Shown: positions 6,815 through 13,112 of the stretch, piece by piece
Numbering within the stretch: the first letter of the stretch is position 1
How the letters are laid out: each line of letters starts with the position of its first letter
Assembly: GCA_005881995.1 (NCBI GenBank)
Contig: VBHV01000062.1
Location: 1-13,437, forward strand
DNA length: 13,437 nt
Reading direction: 5' to 3'
Source: Chloroflexota bacterium
GTDB taxonomy: Bacteria; Chloroflexota; Ktedonobacteria; Ktedonobacterales; Ktedonobacteraceae
The notes under the pieces: generated by a model
Databases searched by the model: none
Told to the model about the DNA's origin: nothing
What the model saw: the letters and a program-made list of their open reading frames with translations, nothing else
Made by a program: the position numbers and the translations under genes

Positions 6815-7453
6815 TTAGAACAACGACATTTGTTGAGGCGGGTCCTCTTTGGCTTTGGGGGGTTCGGCCTTTCGATTGCCTTCGGCTGCCACGCGCTCGG
6901 CTTCGGCAATGATGACGGGTATTTTTTTGAAGTCGGCGCGAATGGTGTCTTTGAGGCTGGCCTGGTGCAGACCGGCGGCGGGATGATACATAGCGATACA
7001 GATGCGCCCGTCGATCTTGCGCGCTCGGCCATGGATGACGCTGATTTTTTCGTTGCCAAAGAATTTCGCCATAGAATGGCGGCCCAGGGTGACAATGACC
7101 GGGGGATTGATGGCGGCGATTTGCCGGTCAAGATAGTCGTTGCAGGCAGCGATCTCTACTGGCTCCGGGTCGCGGTTGCCAGGGGGGCGGCATTTGACAA
7201 CGTTGGTGATAAAGACGTCCGCTCGTTTGAGGTTGATGCTCGCCAGGAGTTCGTCTAGAAATTGCCCGGCGGGACCGACAAATGGGCGACCCTGTCTATC
7301 TTCATGGAATCCTGGGCCTTCGCCAATAAAAAAGATTTTGGCATGTGGATTTCCCTCGCCGGGAACAGCCTTTGTGCGGCCTTTAGAGAGATCACATTTA
7401 GTGCATACAGAGACCTCCGCGGCCACCTCCTTTAAGATCTCTTCGGGCGACAT
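6815..7453 (-). CDS. Uracil-DNA glycosylase, family 4 (4Fe-4S)
   Basis: This 212-residue enzyme removes uracil from DNA, the first step of base excision repair. Four cysteines expected to hold a 4Fe-4S cluster are visible: C17 and C20 (CTKC), C88 and C104. Motif A is GEGPGFHEDRQGRPFVG (44-60) and motif B is HPAAGLHQ (157-164), both typical of family 4; the family 1 water-activating Asp is absent, as expected. Core length fits the usual 180-220. After residue 185 comes a charged linker ending in QQMSLF at the extreme C-terminus, which fits the QLxLF-type sliding-clamp binding consensus. The start at ATG 7453 has GAGGG 4 bases upstream. The gene follows pnp on the same strand, separated by a 155-base gap with a large hairpin. 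Confidence 0.92.
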   Translation of the reverse strand: MSPEEILKEVAAEVSVCTKCDLSKGRTKAVPGEGNPHAKIFFIGEGPGFHEDRQGRPFVGPAGQFLDELLASINLKRADVFITNVVKCRPPGNRDPEPVEIAACNDYLDRQIAAINPPVIVTLGRHSMAKFFGNEKISVIHGRARKIDGRICIAMYHPAAGLHQASLKDTIRADFKKIPVIIAEAERVAAEGNRKAEPPKAKEDPPQQMSLF

Positions 7454-7506
7454 ATTACCCTCTTTCCCAAATAATGTTTTTTATTTTTGTAGGATTCAAC
7501 AAGGCA

Positions 7507-7586
7507 GAGAGGCGACCGCTCGGCTCCTTTCGTTCTGCCAACGCTGCTGCGCGTCAAGCAGGACGAAAGGAGAAAGGTCACCTCCC
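7507..7586 (-). repeat. Diverged family 1 palindrome between pnp and the UDG gene
   Basis: CTCCTTTCGTTCTGC (7524-7538) pairs with GCAGGACGAAAGGAG (7558-7572) with one wobble. The outer arms GAGGCGACC (7509-7517) and GGTCACCTC (7576-7584) pair with one mismatch. The centre CAACG..CTGCTGCGCGTCA resembles the family 1 core. It could act as a hairpin at the 3' end of the pnp transcript. The rest of the gap is unremarkable. Confidence 0.65.
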
Positions 7587-7609
7587 TCTCTTCACGCTCA
7601 GTTTTACGA

Positions 7610-9838
7610 TTACCAGCGGCGCTCTGGGGGACGCTGACCAAAGCCGCTATCACGGCGCGGGCCACCAGGACCGCCAGGGCCGCCAGGACCACGACCAGGG
7701 TTGTTGGAGCCAGGGCCCATTGGACGGCGCTGGCCACCAAAACCACCGCCGCTGCCACCACGATCTCCATAGCCACCACCGCCGGGGCGACCTCCGCGAT
7801 CTCCATAGCCACCGCGGTCTCCGTAGCCACCGCCGGAGCGATCACGATCTCCGTAACCGCCAGGGCCACGATTGGGCATTGAACCTTCACGTGGAGGACG
7901 ATTGCCATAGCCGCCGGGACGTCCCATGCCGCCGCGACCAGGGCCACCATATCCGCCACGTCCGCCGCGTTCGCTGTCCAACTCGGCGGCACTGGGCATT
8001 TCGCCGCTCAAGGCAGCGCGGCGTGAGAGATTGATGCGTCCCTGCTGATCGACTTCGACCACCATGACGGTGATTTCGTCGCCGACCGAGACCACGTCTT
8101 CGGGGCGATTCACCTGGTAGTCGGCCAGCTGCGAGGTACGCACGAGGCCTTCTTTACCGGGCAGGATTTCCACGAATGCGCCGAAATCGACGAGGCGGCG
8201 CACAGTGCCGGTATAGATGCGGCCAACCTCTACTTCTTCGGTTAAGGCGCGCACGGCATCCATAGCATGCTGCATGGCATCGCCGGAGGTAGCGGAGATG
8301 TTGACGGAGCCATCATCCTCGATATCGATCTTCGCGCCGCTCTCCTCCTGAATCTTGCGGATCATCTTTCCGCCTGGGCCGATGACGGCGCCGATCTTTT
8401 CAGGGTTAATTTTGATGGTCTGGATACGCGGGGCGTAATCCGACAATTCTTCGCGGGGGGCGTCGATGGTGTCGAGCATTTTTTCCATGATGAACATGCG
8501 GCCTTCGCGCGCCTGCTCTAAGGCCCTGGACATGATCTCGTAGGTGATGCCTTTGACTTTGATGTCCATTTGCAGGGCGGTCACGCCATCAGCCGTTCCA
8601 GCGACTTTGAAGTCCATGTCACCCAGGGCGTCTTCGATGCCCTGAATGTCGGACATCACGGCCCATTTGCCCGCGCGCTCACCTTCACCGGTGATGAGGC
8701 CCATGGCTACGCCCGCGACAGGAGCGTGGATGGGCACACCGGCATCCATTAAGGAGAGGGTGGTGCCGCACACGGAACCCATCGAGGTCGAGCCGTTTGA
8801 CGAGAGCACGTCGGAGACGGCGCGGATGGTATACGGGAATTCTGCCTGCGTGGGGATGACCGCCGCGACTGCGCGTTCTGCGAGCGCGCCATGGCCGATC
8901 TCACGTCGTCCCGGGCCGCGTAAGGGCTTACTCTCACCGGTCGAGAACGGTGGGAAGTTGTAGTGGTGCATAAAGCGCTTGCTTTCGCCGGAACCCAGGC
9001 CGTCGAGGATCTGCTCCTCGCCAGGAGAGCCAAGCGTAATGACGCTGAGTACCTGGGTCTGCCCGCGGGTGAAGATGGCGGAGCCATGTGTGCGCGGCAG
9101 CAGCCCTACCTCGCAACTAACGGGGCGAATGGTCTTGAGGTCGCGTCCATCGGGACGAACGCCGTTGTCCAGGATGTTGTTGCGCACATATGCTTTCAGC
9201 TCTTTTTCGTAGAAGGAGATGATGTCCTTCAAACGATCCGGATACTCTGCGCCGAGCGCGGCGATCAGTTCGCCCTGCACTGCATTGAGCGCAGCTGAAC
9301 GGATGGCCTTGTTGGGATTATTGACCGCCGCTTCAAAACGCGGCAGCACAAAAGCGGCGACTTTGCTGCGCAGGTCCTGGTCAACCGCCGGGGCCTCAAA
9401 GGGTCGCTTGGCGATATTGACAGCCTGCGTCAGTTTTTCTTGCATTTTGATGATATCTTGCAAGGCTTCCTGGCCGAAGCGCACGGCTTCGAGCATCATC
9501 TCTTCAGGAAGTTCTTTCGCGCCAGCCTCAACCATCATGACGGCATCTGAGGTGCCTGCTATGGCAAGATCAAGGCGCGAGTTGGGCATCTGCGACTCAA
9601 ACGGATTGATCACCAGCTGATCATCGATATAGCCGACGCGCACGGCGCCGACCGGTCCGGCGAAAGGAATATCGGAGACGGAGAGAGCCGCCGATGCCCC
9701 TACGATGCCCATGATGTCGGAATCGTTTTCCTGGTCAGCCGAGAGCACGGTGATGACGATCTGTACATCGTTACGATACCCTTTGGGGAACAGTGGACGA
9801 AGAGGGCGATCAGCAAGGCGGCAGGCAAGGATGGCATG
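7610..9838 (-). CDS. pnp: Polynucleotide phosphorylase, 3' part (PH domain 1 remainder, PH2, KH, S1, RGG tail); frameshifted
   Basis: PNPase degrades RNA 3'-5' with phosphate, as a trimer in the cytosol. The matching frame starts at 9838 with [20 protein letters not shown]; a GTG at 9748 could only start a shortened protein. Numbering from 9748: the rest of PH domain 1 and the helical linker to about 185; PH domain 2 (about 190-430) with phosphate-binding [11 protein letters not shown] (317-327) and metal-binding D373/D379 (DALGDMDFK); KH (about 441-500) with GPGG (457-460); S1 (about 508-578) with VDFGAFVEI. Residues 594-712 form a Gly/Arg-rich tail of about 119 residues with repeated GGYGDRGG units, unlike the short ends of most PNPases. 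The conserved PH1 segment before HAILACRL is absent and the upstream part is in another frame, so the gene is broken as given. Confidence 0.93.
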   Translation of the reverse strand, partial: HAILACRLADRPLRPLFPKGYRNDVQIVITVLSADQENDSDIMGIVGASAALSVSDIPFAGPVGAVRVGYIDDQLVINPFESQMPNSRLDLAIAGTSDAVMMVEAGAKELPEEMMLEAVRFGQEALQDIIKMQEKLTQAVNIAKRPFEAPAVDQDLRSKVAAFVLPRFEAAVNNPNKAIRSAALNAVQGELIAALGAEYPDRLKDIISFYEKELKAYVRNNILDNGVRPDGRDLKTIRPVSCEVGLLPRTHGSAIFTRGQTQVLSVITLGSPGEEQILDGLGSGESKRFMHHYNFPPFSTGESKPLRGPGRREIGHGALAERAVAAVIPTQAEFPYTIRAVSDVLSSNGSTSMGSVCGTTLSLMDAGVPIHAPVAGVAMGLITGEGERAGKWAVMSDIQGIEDALGDMDFKVAGTADGVTALQMDIKVKGITYEIMSRALEQAREGRMFIMEKMLDTIDAPREELSDYAPRIQTIKINPEKIGAVIGPGGKMIRKIQEESGAKIDIEDDGSVNISATSGDAMQHAMDAVRALTEEVEVGRIYTGTVRRLVDFGAFVEILPGKEGLVRTSQLADYQVNRPEDVVSVGDEITVMVVEVDQQGRINLSRRAALSGEMPSAAELDSERGGRGGYGGPGRGGMGRPGGYGNRPPREGSMPNRGPGGYGDRDRSGGGYGDRGGYGDRGGRPGGGGYGDRGGSGGGFGGQRRPMGPGSNNPGRGPGGPGGPGGPRRDSGFGQRPPERRW

Positions 9839-10041
9839 CCGGCATACATGCGTTCTTCTACATCAACGGTCAGCGGGAAAAAATCGATACCTTCCCGAGG
9901 TTCGTCGCTACCTACGGCGGTAGCCAGGATAACAGTGTCGCCGTAGCGCACCAATACGGCGCCATTGGCCTGTTCTGCCACGCGACCGGTCTCGATGCTC
10001 ATGACCCGGCCACCGATGACAGCTTCTTGACGGTGAATCAT
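9700..10041 (-). CDS. pnp: Polynucleotide phosphorylase, 5' part; frameshifted
   Basis: The first 67 or so residues match PNPase closely: [20 protein letters not shown], then [21 protein letters not shown] and [16 protein letters not shown]. After MYAG (9838) the frame is wrong, and the remaining 45 residues to the stop at 9700 are unrelated to the family. The next frame resumes with [15 protein letters not shown]. In relatives a segment like AGKIPGGFIKREGRPSE lies between, so about 17 residues (roughly 49-51 bases) are missing. That segment includes the conserved RNA-contacting loop of PH domain 1. The start ATG 10041 has GGAGG 4 bases upstream. A family 2 repeat lies just before the ribosome site. 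Confidence 0.9.
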   Translation of the reverse strand: MIHRQEAVIGGRVMSIETGRVAEQANGAVLVRYGDTVILATAVGSDEPREGIDFFPLTVDVEERMYAGMPSLPAALLIALFVHCSPKGIVTMYRSSSPCSRLTRKTIPTSWAS

Positions 10042-10054
10042 AGTTCCTCCGAAT

Positions 10055-10080
10055 GGACACGATAAATCGGGTCCCTACAC
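10055..10080. repeat. Family 2 palindromic repeat before the pnp ribosome site
   Basis: GGACACGATAAATCGGGTCC followed by CTACAC is an imperfect palindrome. On the pnp strand it starts GTGTAGGGACCCGAT, the same variant as the copy inside the membrane-protein gene. It ends about 5 bases before GGAGG of pnp, so a hairpin here could affect pnp translation. Confidence 0.75.
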
Positions 10081-10141
10081 TACCCCTGTGGATAAAGTTC
10101 TGGCCTCTGTTTGCCATAGTACTCAAGGGGCTTTTGATCTC

Positions 10142-10170
10142 AGGGGGACCGCGATGGTCGCCCCTACAAC
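10142..10170. repeat. GGGCGACC-type palindromic repeat, diverged copy
   Basis: AGGGGGACC and GGTCGCCCCTACA flank a 5-base centre. The end CCCCTACA is shared with the other palindromes. A second copy of this type is at 11978-12005. Confidence 0.6.
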
Positions 10171-10443
10171 ACATTTCTTACAGGCTCAGCGATTACACCT
10201 GTTTTGCTTTACTGCGTTCCCCTGCTCGCTTGTTCTTAACGTTACACTTCTTCTCTCTGTCGTGGGTCCGAAATGCGAAGTACCTTCTGTCTTCTCTGTT
10301 TCCTTATTCCTGCGGTTCCGAATGTGTGCGTCGATTATTGAATGCGGAATTTGCTTTGAAATACCTCGGATGTTTTTCGTCGTCTCAATCTCTCTTCAAC
10401 ACGATGCACATGCCTGTCTATCAGGTGGGAGAATACTAGAGCA

Positions 10444-10477
10444 GCGGCCGGTTGCCATACTCGAAAGAGCCGACCGC
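10444..10477 (-). promoter_or_regulatory. Hairpin after rpsO
   Basis: On the minus strand GCGGTCGG pairs with CCGGCCGC (one G-U pair) around an 18-base loop, starting 16 bases after the rpsO stop. No T tract follows, so it is not a classical terminator. It could be a processing or stability element in the rpsO-pnp transcript. Confidence 0.4.
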
Positions 10478-10493
10478 ACCCAAAATTCTATTA

Positions 10494-10763
10494 TTAGTGG
10501 CGCAAGCCAAGTTTCGCAATTAACGCGCGGTAGCGCTCCGGGCTTTTCCTGCTGAGATAGGCCAGAAGTCGGCGGCGCTGACCAACTAACATCAACAGTC
10601 CACGGCGCGAATGCAGGTCATGCTTATGTACCTTGAGATGTTCTGTTAGCTGGTTGATGCGTTTGGTCAGGATGGATACCTGTACCTCCGGCGATCCAGT
10701 ATCGGTTTCGTGAACGCGGGCATCAGCAATGATTTCCGCTTTTTCTTCGAGACTTAACGGCAC
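10494..10763 (-). CDS. rpsO: 30S ribosomal protein S15
   Basis: S15 is a small 16S rRNA-binding protein that helps assemble the central domain of the 30S subunit. The sequence from GTG 10763 is exactly 89 residues, the usual length, and reads [19 protein letters not shown], then [45 protein letters not shown] and the end [18 protein letters not shown] and HDxHSRRGL are family signatures. GTG is chosen because AGGAGG lies about 10 bases upstream and because reading further upstream would add residues the family lacks. It lies between rplL upstream and pnp downstream. The pairing with pnp is common; the nearness of rplL is not. Confidence 0.96.
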   Translation of the reverse strand: MPLSLEEKAEIIADARVHETDTGSPEVQVSILTKRINQLTEHLKVHKHDLHSRRGLLMLVGQRRRLLAYLSRKSPERYRALIAKLGLRH

Positions 10764-10806
10764 GTTTTTTACACCTCCTATGTGCCAGGTTGAGCAAAGG
10801 GAACTT

Positions 10807-10845
10807 CCAGGTTGCATTATAGCATGCTTAGCAACCTGGACGCAA
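10807..10845 (-). promoter_or_regulatory. rpsO promoter overlapped by an inverted repeat
   Basis: On the minus strand a perfect -10 TATAAT (10816-10821) lies 18 bases from a weak -35 TTGCGT (10840-10845), about 50 bases before the rpsO GTG. CCAGGTTGC and GCAACCTGG form a perfect 9-bp inverted repeat (10807-10815 and 10831-10839) around the -10 box, with an AGCATGCT palindrome in the middle. This would suit a repressor operator, or a hairpin at the transcript start. Confidence 0.6.
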
Positions 10846-10853
10846 TTCTCTTC

Positions 10854-10904
10854 TTCCGACTGCCAACGAACGGCGTTCTACGCTGCGCGCCAGGCAGTAT
10901 TCCC
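10854..10904 (-). repeat. Family 1 palindromic repeat between rplL and rpsO
   Basis: TTCCGACTGCC and GGCAGTATTCC flank the core AACGAACGGCGTTCTACG and CTGCGCGCCA. The right arm has lost the CGG, so the stem is shorter than in other copies. It lies next to the family 2 copy at 10910. Confidence 0.85.
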
Positions 10905-10909
10905 TTTGT

Positions 10910-10933
10910 GGACGCGATTTATCGCGTCCCTAC
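10910..10933. repeat. Family 2 palindromic repeat at the rplL stop codon
   Basis: GGACGCGAT-TT-ATCGCGTCC followed by CTAC is a near-perfect 9-bp palindrome. On the rplL strand it reads GTAGGGACGCGAT, and the TAG of that motif is the rplL stop codon. It may also serve as the transcript-end hairpin. Confidence 0.8.
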
Positions 10934-11313
10934 TTGATGGTGACTTTGGCGCCAACTTCGGCCATTTTATCGGCGATTTTCTGGGCCTCTTCTTTAGAGA
11001 CGGCTTCTTTGATGGGCCTGGGGGCCTCGTCAACGACGGCTTTCGCCTCTTTCAGGCCGAGGCCGGTGAGTTCGCGCACGACTTTGATGACGTTGATCTT
11101 GTTCGGGCCAACCTCGGAAAGGATGGCGTCAAACTCGGTCTGCTCTTCAGCAACGGGCGCGGGCTCAGCTTCGGTGGGGGCGGCGACTGCTGGGCCTGCG
11201 GCGGCCACAGGGGCCGCACTTACGCCCCACTTCTCCTGGAGCGTCTTGGTCAACTCGACCAGTTCCAGTACATTCAGCTTTTCAATTTCGGTGATAATGG
11301 TATCTACGGACAT
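10930..11313 (-). CDS. rplL: 50S ribosomal protein L7/L12
   Basis: L7/L12 forms the flexible stalk that recruits and stimulates translation GTPases. The 127-residue sequence has the N-terminal dimerisation domain ([29 protein letters not shown] start, 1-30), an Ala/Pro/Glu-rich hinge (about 32-58) and the C-terminal factor-binding domain [35 protein letters not shown] and VGAKVTIK. Length and end are as usual. ATG 11313 is preceded by AAGGAGAAAGGA. It follows rplJ by 97 bases, most of it a family 1 repeat, and both are under the rplJ leader. Its stop codon comes from a family 2 repeat. Confidence 0.97.
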   Translation of the reverse strand: MSVDTIITEIEKLNVLELVELTKTLQEKWGVSAAPVAAAGPAVAAPTEAEPAPVAEEQTEFDAILSEVGPNKINVIKVVRELTGLGLKEAKAVVDEAPRPIKEAVSKEEAQKIADKMAEVGAKVTIK

Positions 11314-11342
11314 GGTTTTCCTTTCTCCTTCATGGGTCCTTA

Positions 11343-11402
11343 TTCCGACTGCCCAACAACCAGACGAACTGCATTCTACGCTGCGCGTCAGGCAGTCGGA
11401 AA
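11343..11402 (-). repeat. Family 1 palindromic repeat between rplJ and rplL
   Basis: Full arms TTCCGACTGCC and GGCAGTCGGAA (11 bp, perfect) flank a core with CAACAACCAGACGAAC and ACGCTGCGCGTCA. It lies 8 bases after the rplJ stop. On the mRNA it would form a strong hairpin between rplJ and rplL, possibly setting the L10:L12 output ratio or a processing site. Confidence 0.88.
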
Positions 11403-11410
11403 GGTATTAA

Positions 11411-11941
11411 TTACTCATGTTCTTGCAGTTGTTCTGCACGTGCTTGAATGACGTAACAAAGATCGCGCATGGGCGCGGTGAGCAAACTATAGGTTGTTGC
11501 CAGTGGCCCCTGAATTACGCCAACGGCCTGGGCCTTGGCGTAATTTTTCCCGCCTGGCATCCTGGCAAGATTCTCGACCTGTTCAGCAGTCAATGCACGA
11601 CCGCCGAGGATGCCCGCTTTCAATACAACAATTTTCGATGTGCGCACGTAGTCAGCTATGGCTTTGGCGGCAGTTATCTCATCGTCGTAGCCGAGCGCGA
11701 CGGCAGTCTGACCGTTGAAGATGCTTTTATCCAGCTCTGTCATATTGTTCCGTTCAGAAGCAATACGCAGGAGCGTGTTTTTAGCAATCTGGAACTCTAG
11801 CTTGGCGGCACGCATTTTATTGCGCAGGTCGTTCATATCTTTGACCTTCAAGCCCTGGGTCTGCACCAGTATGGTGACTGAAGCACGGCCCAACTTATCG
11901 GCCAATTCATCGATGACTTCTGCCTTTGCCGGTGTAGGCAT
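11411..11941 (-). CDS. rplJ: 50S ribosomal protein L10
   Basis: L10 anchors L7/L12 dimers to 23S rRNA at the base of the stalk. The 176-residue protein has the usual N-terminal pattern (MPTPAKAEVIDELADKLG, then VTILVQTQGLKVKDMNDLR), KLEFQIAKNTLLRIA in the rRNA-binding domain, and MTELDKSIFNGQTAVALGYDD. It ends in a helical, Glu/Gln-rich tail where L12 dimers bind (MRDLCYVIQARAEQLQEHE). Length is normal. ATG 11941 has AGGAGGGAG about 7-10 bases upstream. In other bacteria L10 with L12 represses its own operon by binding the leader; a matching leader structure lies at 12006-12175. A palindromic repeat sits between that terminator and the ribosome site. Confidence 0.96.
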   Translation of the reverse strand: MPTPAKAEVIDELADKLGRASVTILVQTQGLKVKDMNDLRNKMRAAKLEFQIAKNTLLRIASERNNMTELDKSIFNGQTAVALGYDDEITAAKAIADYVRTSKIVVLKAGILGGRALTAEQVENLARMPGGKNYAKAQAVGVIQGPLATTYSLLTAPMRDLCYVIQARAEQLQEHE

Positions 11942-11977
11942 GTGTGTTCTCCCTCCTTTCCTGGGAAGATAGGGGTT

Positions 11978-12005
11978 CTAGGGCGACCGCCAGGGTCGCC
12001 CTTAC
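11978..12005. repeat. GGGCGACC-type palindromic repeat in the rplJ 5' region
   Basis: CTAGGGCGACC and GGGTCGCCCTTAC flank a 4-base centre, giving a perfect GGGCGACC stem. It lies between the leader terminator and the rplJ ribosome site, so it would be in the mRNA only when the terminator is read through. Confidence 0.75.
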
Positions 12006-12039
12006 AAAAAATCGGCCCCCGGTTGATTACCGAAGGCCG
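12006..12039 (-). terminator. Intrinsic terminator (attenuator) before rplJ
   Basis: On the minus strand CGGCCTTCGGT pairs fully with ACCGGGGGCCG (11 pairs, two of them G-U) around the loop AATCA, and is followed at once by A and six Ts. This is a textbook intrinsic terminator, but it lies upstream of rplJ rather than after a gene, as expected of an attenuator. Confidence 0.85.
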
Positions 12040-12175
12040 CGAAAGATTCTGCCTGGTTCACACTGGCGGAGTATGACTGTGATTTCTGGTCATGCTCGAT
12101 AGAGCCGGGTGAATTACGCTATCCCCTCGGCAAGCCGACACCTGTGGTGCCATTTACATGCCCTCTGGCATACTT
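12006..12175 (-). promoter_or_regulatory. L10-leader-like attenuation element upstream of rplJ
   Basis: The 355-base gap before rplJ holds a structured leader. In transcript order it shows the hairpin ATGCC-AGAG-GGCAT (12158-12171), then CACCACAGGTG and CGGCTTGCCGAGGGGAT (about 12122-12150), resembling the CAGGTG..TGCCGAGG core of known L10 leaders. A longer variable part and the intrinsic terminator at 12006-12039 follow. Known L10 leaders bind L10-L12 and lower rplJL expression. The match is by eye. An Rfam covariance search would decide it. Confidence 0.65.
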
Positions 12176-12201
12176 GCTGTCTTCGGTTGGATTTTATTCT
12201 G

Positions 12202-12278
12202 TTGTAGGGACGCGATTTATCGCGTCCAGGCCCTGGTTCAAGATGTGCCTAGTGGACGCGATTATCGCGTCCCTACAA
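12202..12278. repeat. Inverted pair of family 2 palindromes (MITE-like composite)
   Basis: TTGTAGGGACGCGAT..ATCGCGTCC (12202-12227) and GGACGCGAT-TATCGCGTCC with CCTACAA (ending 12278) are two palindromes in opposite orientation, 26 bases apart. The outer ends TTGTAGGGACGCGAT and ATCGCGTCCCTACAA form terminal inverted repeats of a 77-bp unit, lying 18 bases after the rplA stop. Confidence 0.75.
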
Positions 12279-12296
12279 TGAAAACGCCTCAATTGT

Positions 12297-13004
12297 TTAG
12301 ACTGGTTTCAATGCTGTGGCAGCAGCGACATCGATCCGGACACTGGGCGACATGGTGGATGAAAGCACGACGCTCCTGATATAGGTGCCTTTGGCGCCGG
12401 TTGGCCTGGCGCGCACAACTGCATCAATGACGGATGTGAGATTTGCCATCAACGCGTCTTCGCTAAAGGACAGTTTACCTGCCGGGACATGTAGCAGGGA
12501 TGTTTTATCAACTCTAAATTCGACACGGCCAGCTTTGACATCGCGCACGGTTTTGGCGATGTCAAAGGTAGTCGTTCCAGCTTTGGGGCTGGGCATCAGA
12601 CCGCGCGGGCCGAGCTTTTTACCAAGGCGGCCAACTTTGCCCATGACATCGGGGGTCGCAATGGCGACATCAAAGCCAGTCCAGTCGGCCTCGATCTGTT
12701 TGATGAGGTCATCCAGGCCGACAAAATCCGCGCCTGCAGCTTCCGCTTCAGATACTTTCTCACCCTGCGCGAACACCAGCACCTTGACTTCTCTACCGGT
12801 TCCTGCGGGCAACATGGCGACACCACGCACCATTTGGTCGGCATGGCGAGGATCAACGCCAAGCCTCATGTGAACTTCGAGGGTAGGATCGAACTTCACG
12901 TAGTTTATTTTCTTGAGGAGTGAAACAGCTTCCTGGGGCTGATAGAGCTTGCCATCTTCAACGAGCTTCTGCGCCTCCAGGTATTTTTTTCCATGTTTTG
13001 CCAT
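12297..13004 (-). CDS. rplA: 50S ribosomal protein L1
   Basis: L1 forms the mobile L1 stalk that moves with E-site tRNA, and in many bacteria represses rplKA. From ATG 13004 it has 235 residues, the usual length, beginning MAKHGKKYLEAQKLV. Signatures are VHMRLGVDPRHADQMVRG, VLVFAQGEKVSEAEAAGADF, DVAIATPDVMGKVGRLGKKL, GPRGLMPSPKAGT, VEFRVDKTSLLHVP and GAKGTYIRSVVLSSTMSPS. An in-frame TTG at 13058 would add 18 residues the family lacks. The best ribosome site, AAGGAGGG, lies 14 bases before the ATG, a rather long spacing. rplK ends 108 bases upstream, with a family 1 repeat in the gap. Confidence 0.96.
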   Translation of the reverse strand: MAKHGKKYLEAQKLVEDGKLYQPQEAVSLLKKINYVKFDPTLEVHMRLGVDPRHADQMVRGVAMLPAGTGREVKVLVFAQGEKVSEAEAAGADFVGLDDLIKQIEADWTGFDVAIATPDVMGKVGRLGKKLGPRGLMPSPKAGTTTFDIAKTVRDVKAGRVEFRVDKTSLLHVPAGKLSFSEDALMANLTSVIDAVVRARPTGAKGTYIRSVVLSSTMSPSVRIDVAAATALKPV

Positions 13005-13064
13005 ACTATTTGTTTTCGCCCTCCTTGTGGCAATATAACCGCAGTGACTTGCGGGCAATCTTAC

Positions 13065-13112
13065 TTCCGACTGTCAACGAACGGCGTTCTACGCTGCGCG
13101 TCAGACAGTCGG
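13065..13112 (-). repeat. Family 1 palindromic repeat between rplK and rplA
   Basis: TTCCGACTGTC and GACAGTCGG flank a core with AACGAACGGCGTTC and ACGCTGCGCGTCA. Both arms differ from other copies at the paired position (GCC/GGC becomes GTC/GAC), a compensatory change that keeps the stem. It begins directly after the rplK stop codon. Confidence 0.88.

Larger units (their letters stand above)
10042..10493. other. rpsO-pnp intergenic region
   Basis: This 452-base gap holds two palindromic repeats (10055-10080 and 10142-10170) and one hairpin after rpsO (10444-10477). Bases 10175-10440 are pyrimidine-rich on the plus strand (purine-rich on the pnp transcript). I see no credible gene there; two overlapping plus-strand open frames have no homology I recognise and no ribosome sites. 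In other bacteria this leader is where PNPase controls its own mRNA. Confidence 0.55.

Noticed and set aside
7432..8034. Long open frames on both strands opposite or shifted against the pnp tail (Ala/Val-rich and His/Arg-rich)
   Set aside because: They are shadows of the GC-rich, repetitive RGG-coding stretch; the pnp frame matches the family and has the normal S1 domain just before.
10053..10555. Two overlapping plus-strand open frames in the rpsO-pnp gap
   Set aside because: No ribosome sites, no recognisable domains, and they run into rpsO antisense and through repeats.
10729..11451. Plus-strand open frame of 240 codons over rplL and rpsO
   Set aside because: It is antisense to rplL, a certain gene, and includes the repeats translated as ERRSTLRVRQ-like peptides.
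13005..13058. Extended rplA start at TTG 13058
   Set aside because: It adds 18 residues absent from L1 proteins; ATG 13004 gives the usual length and MAKHGKKY start.
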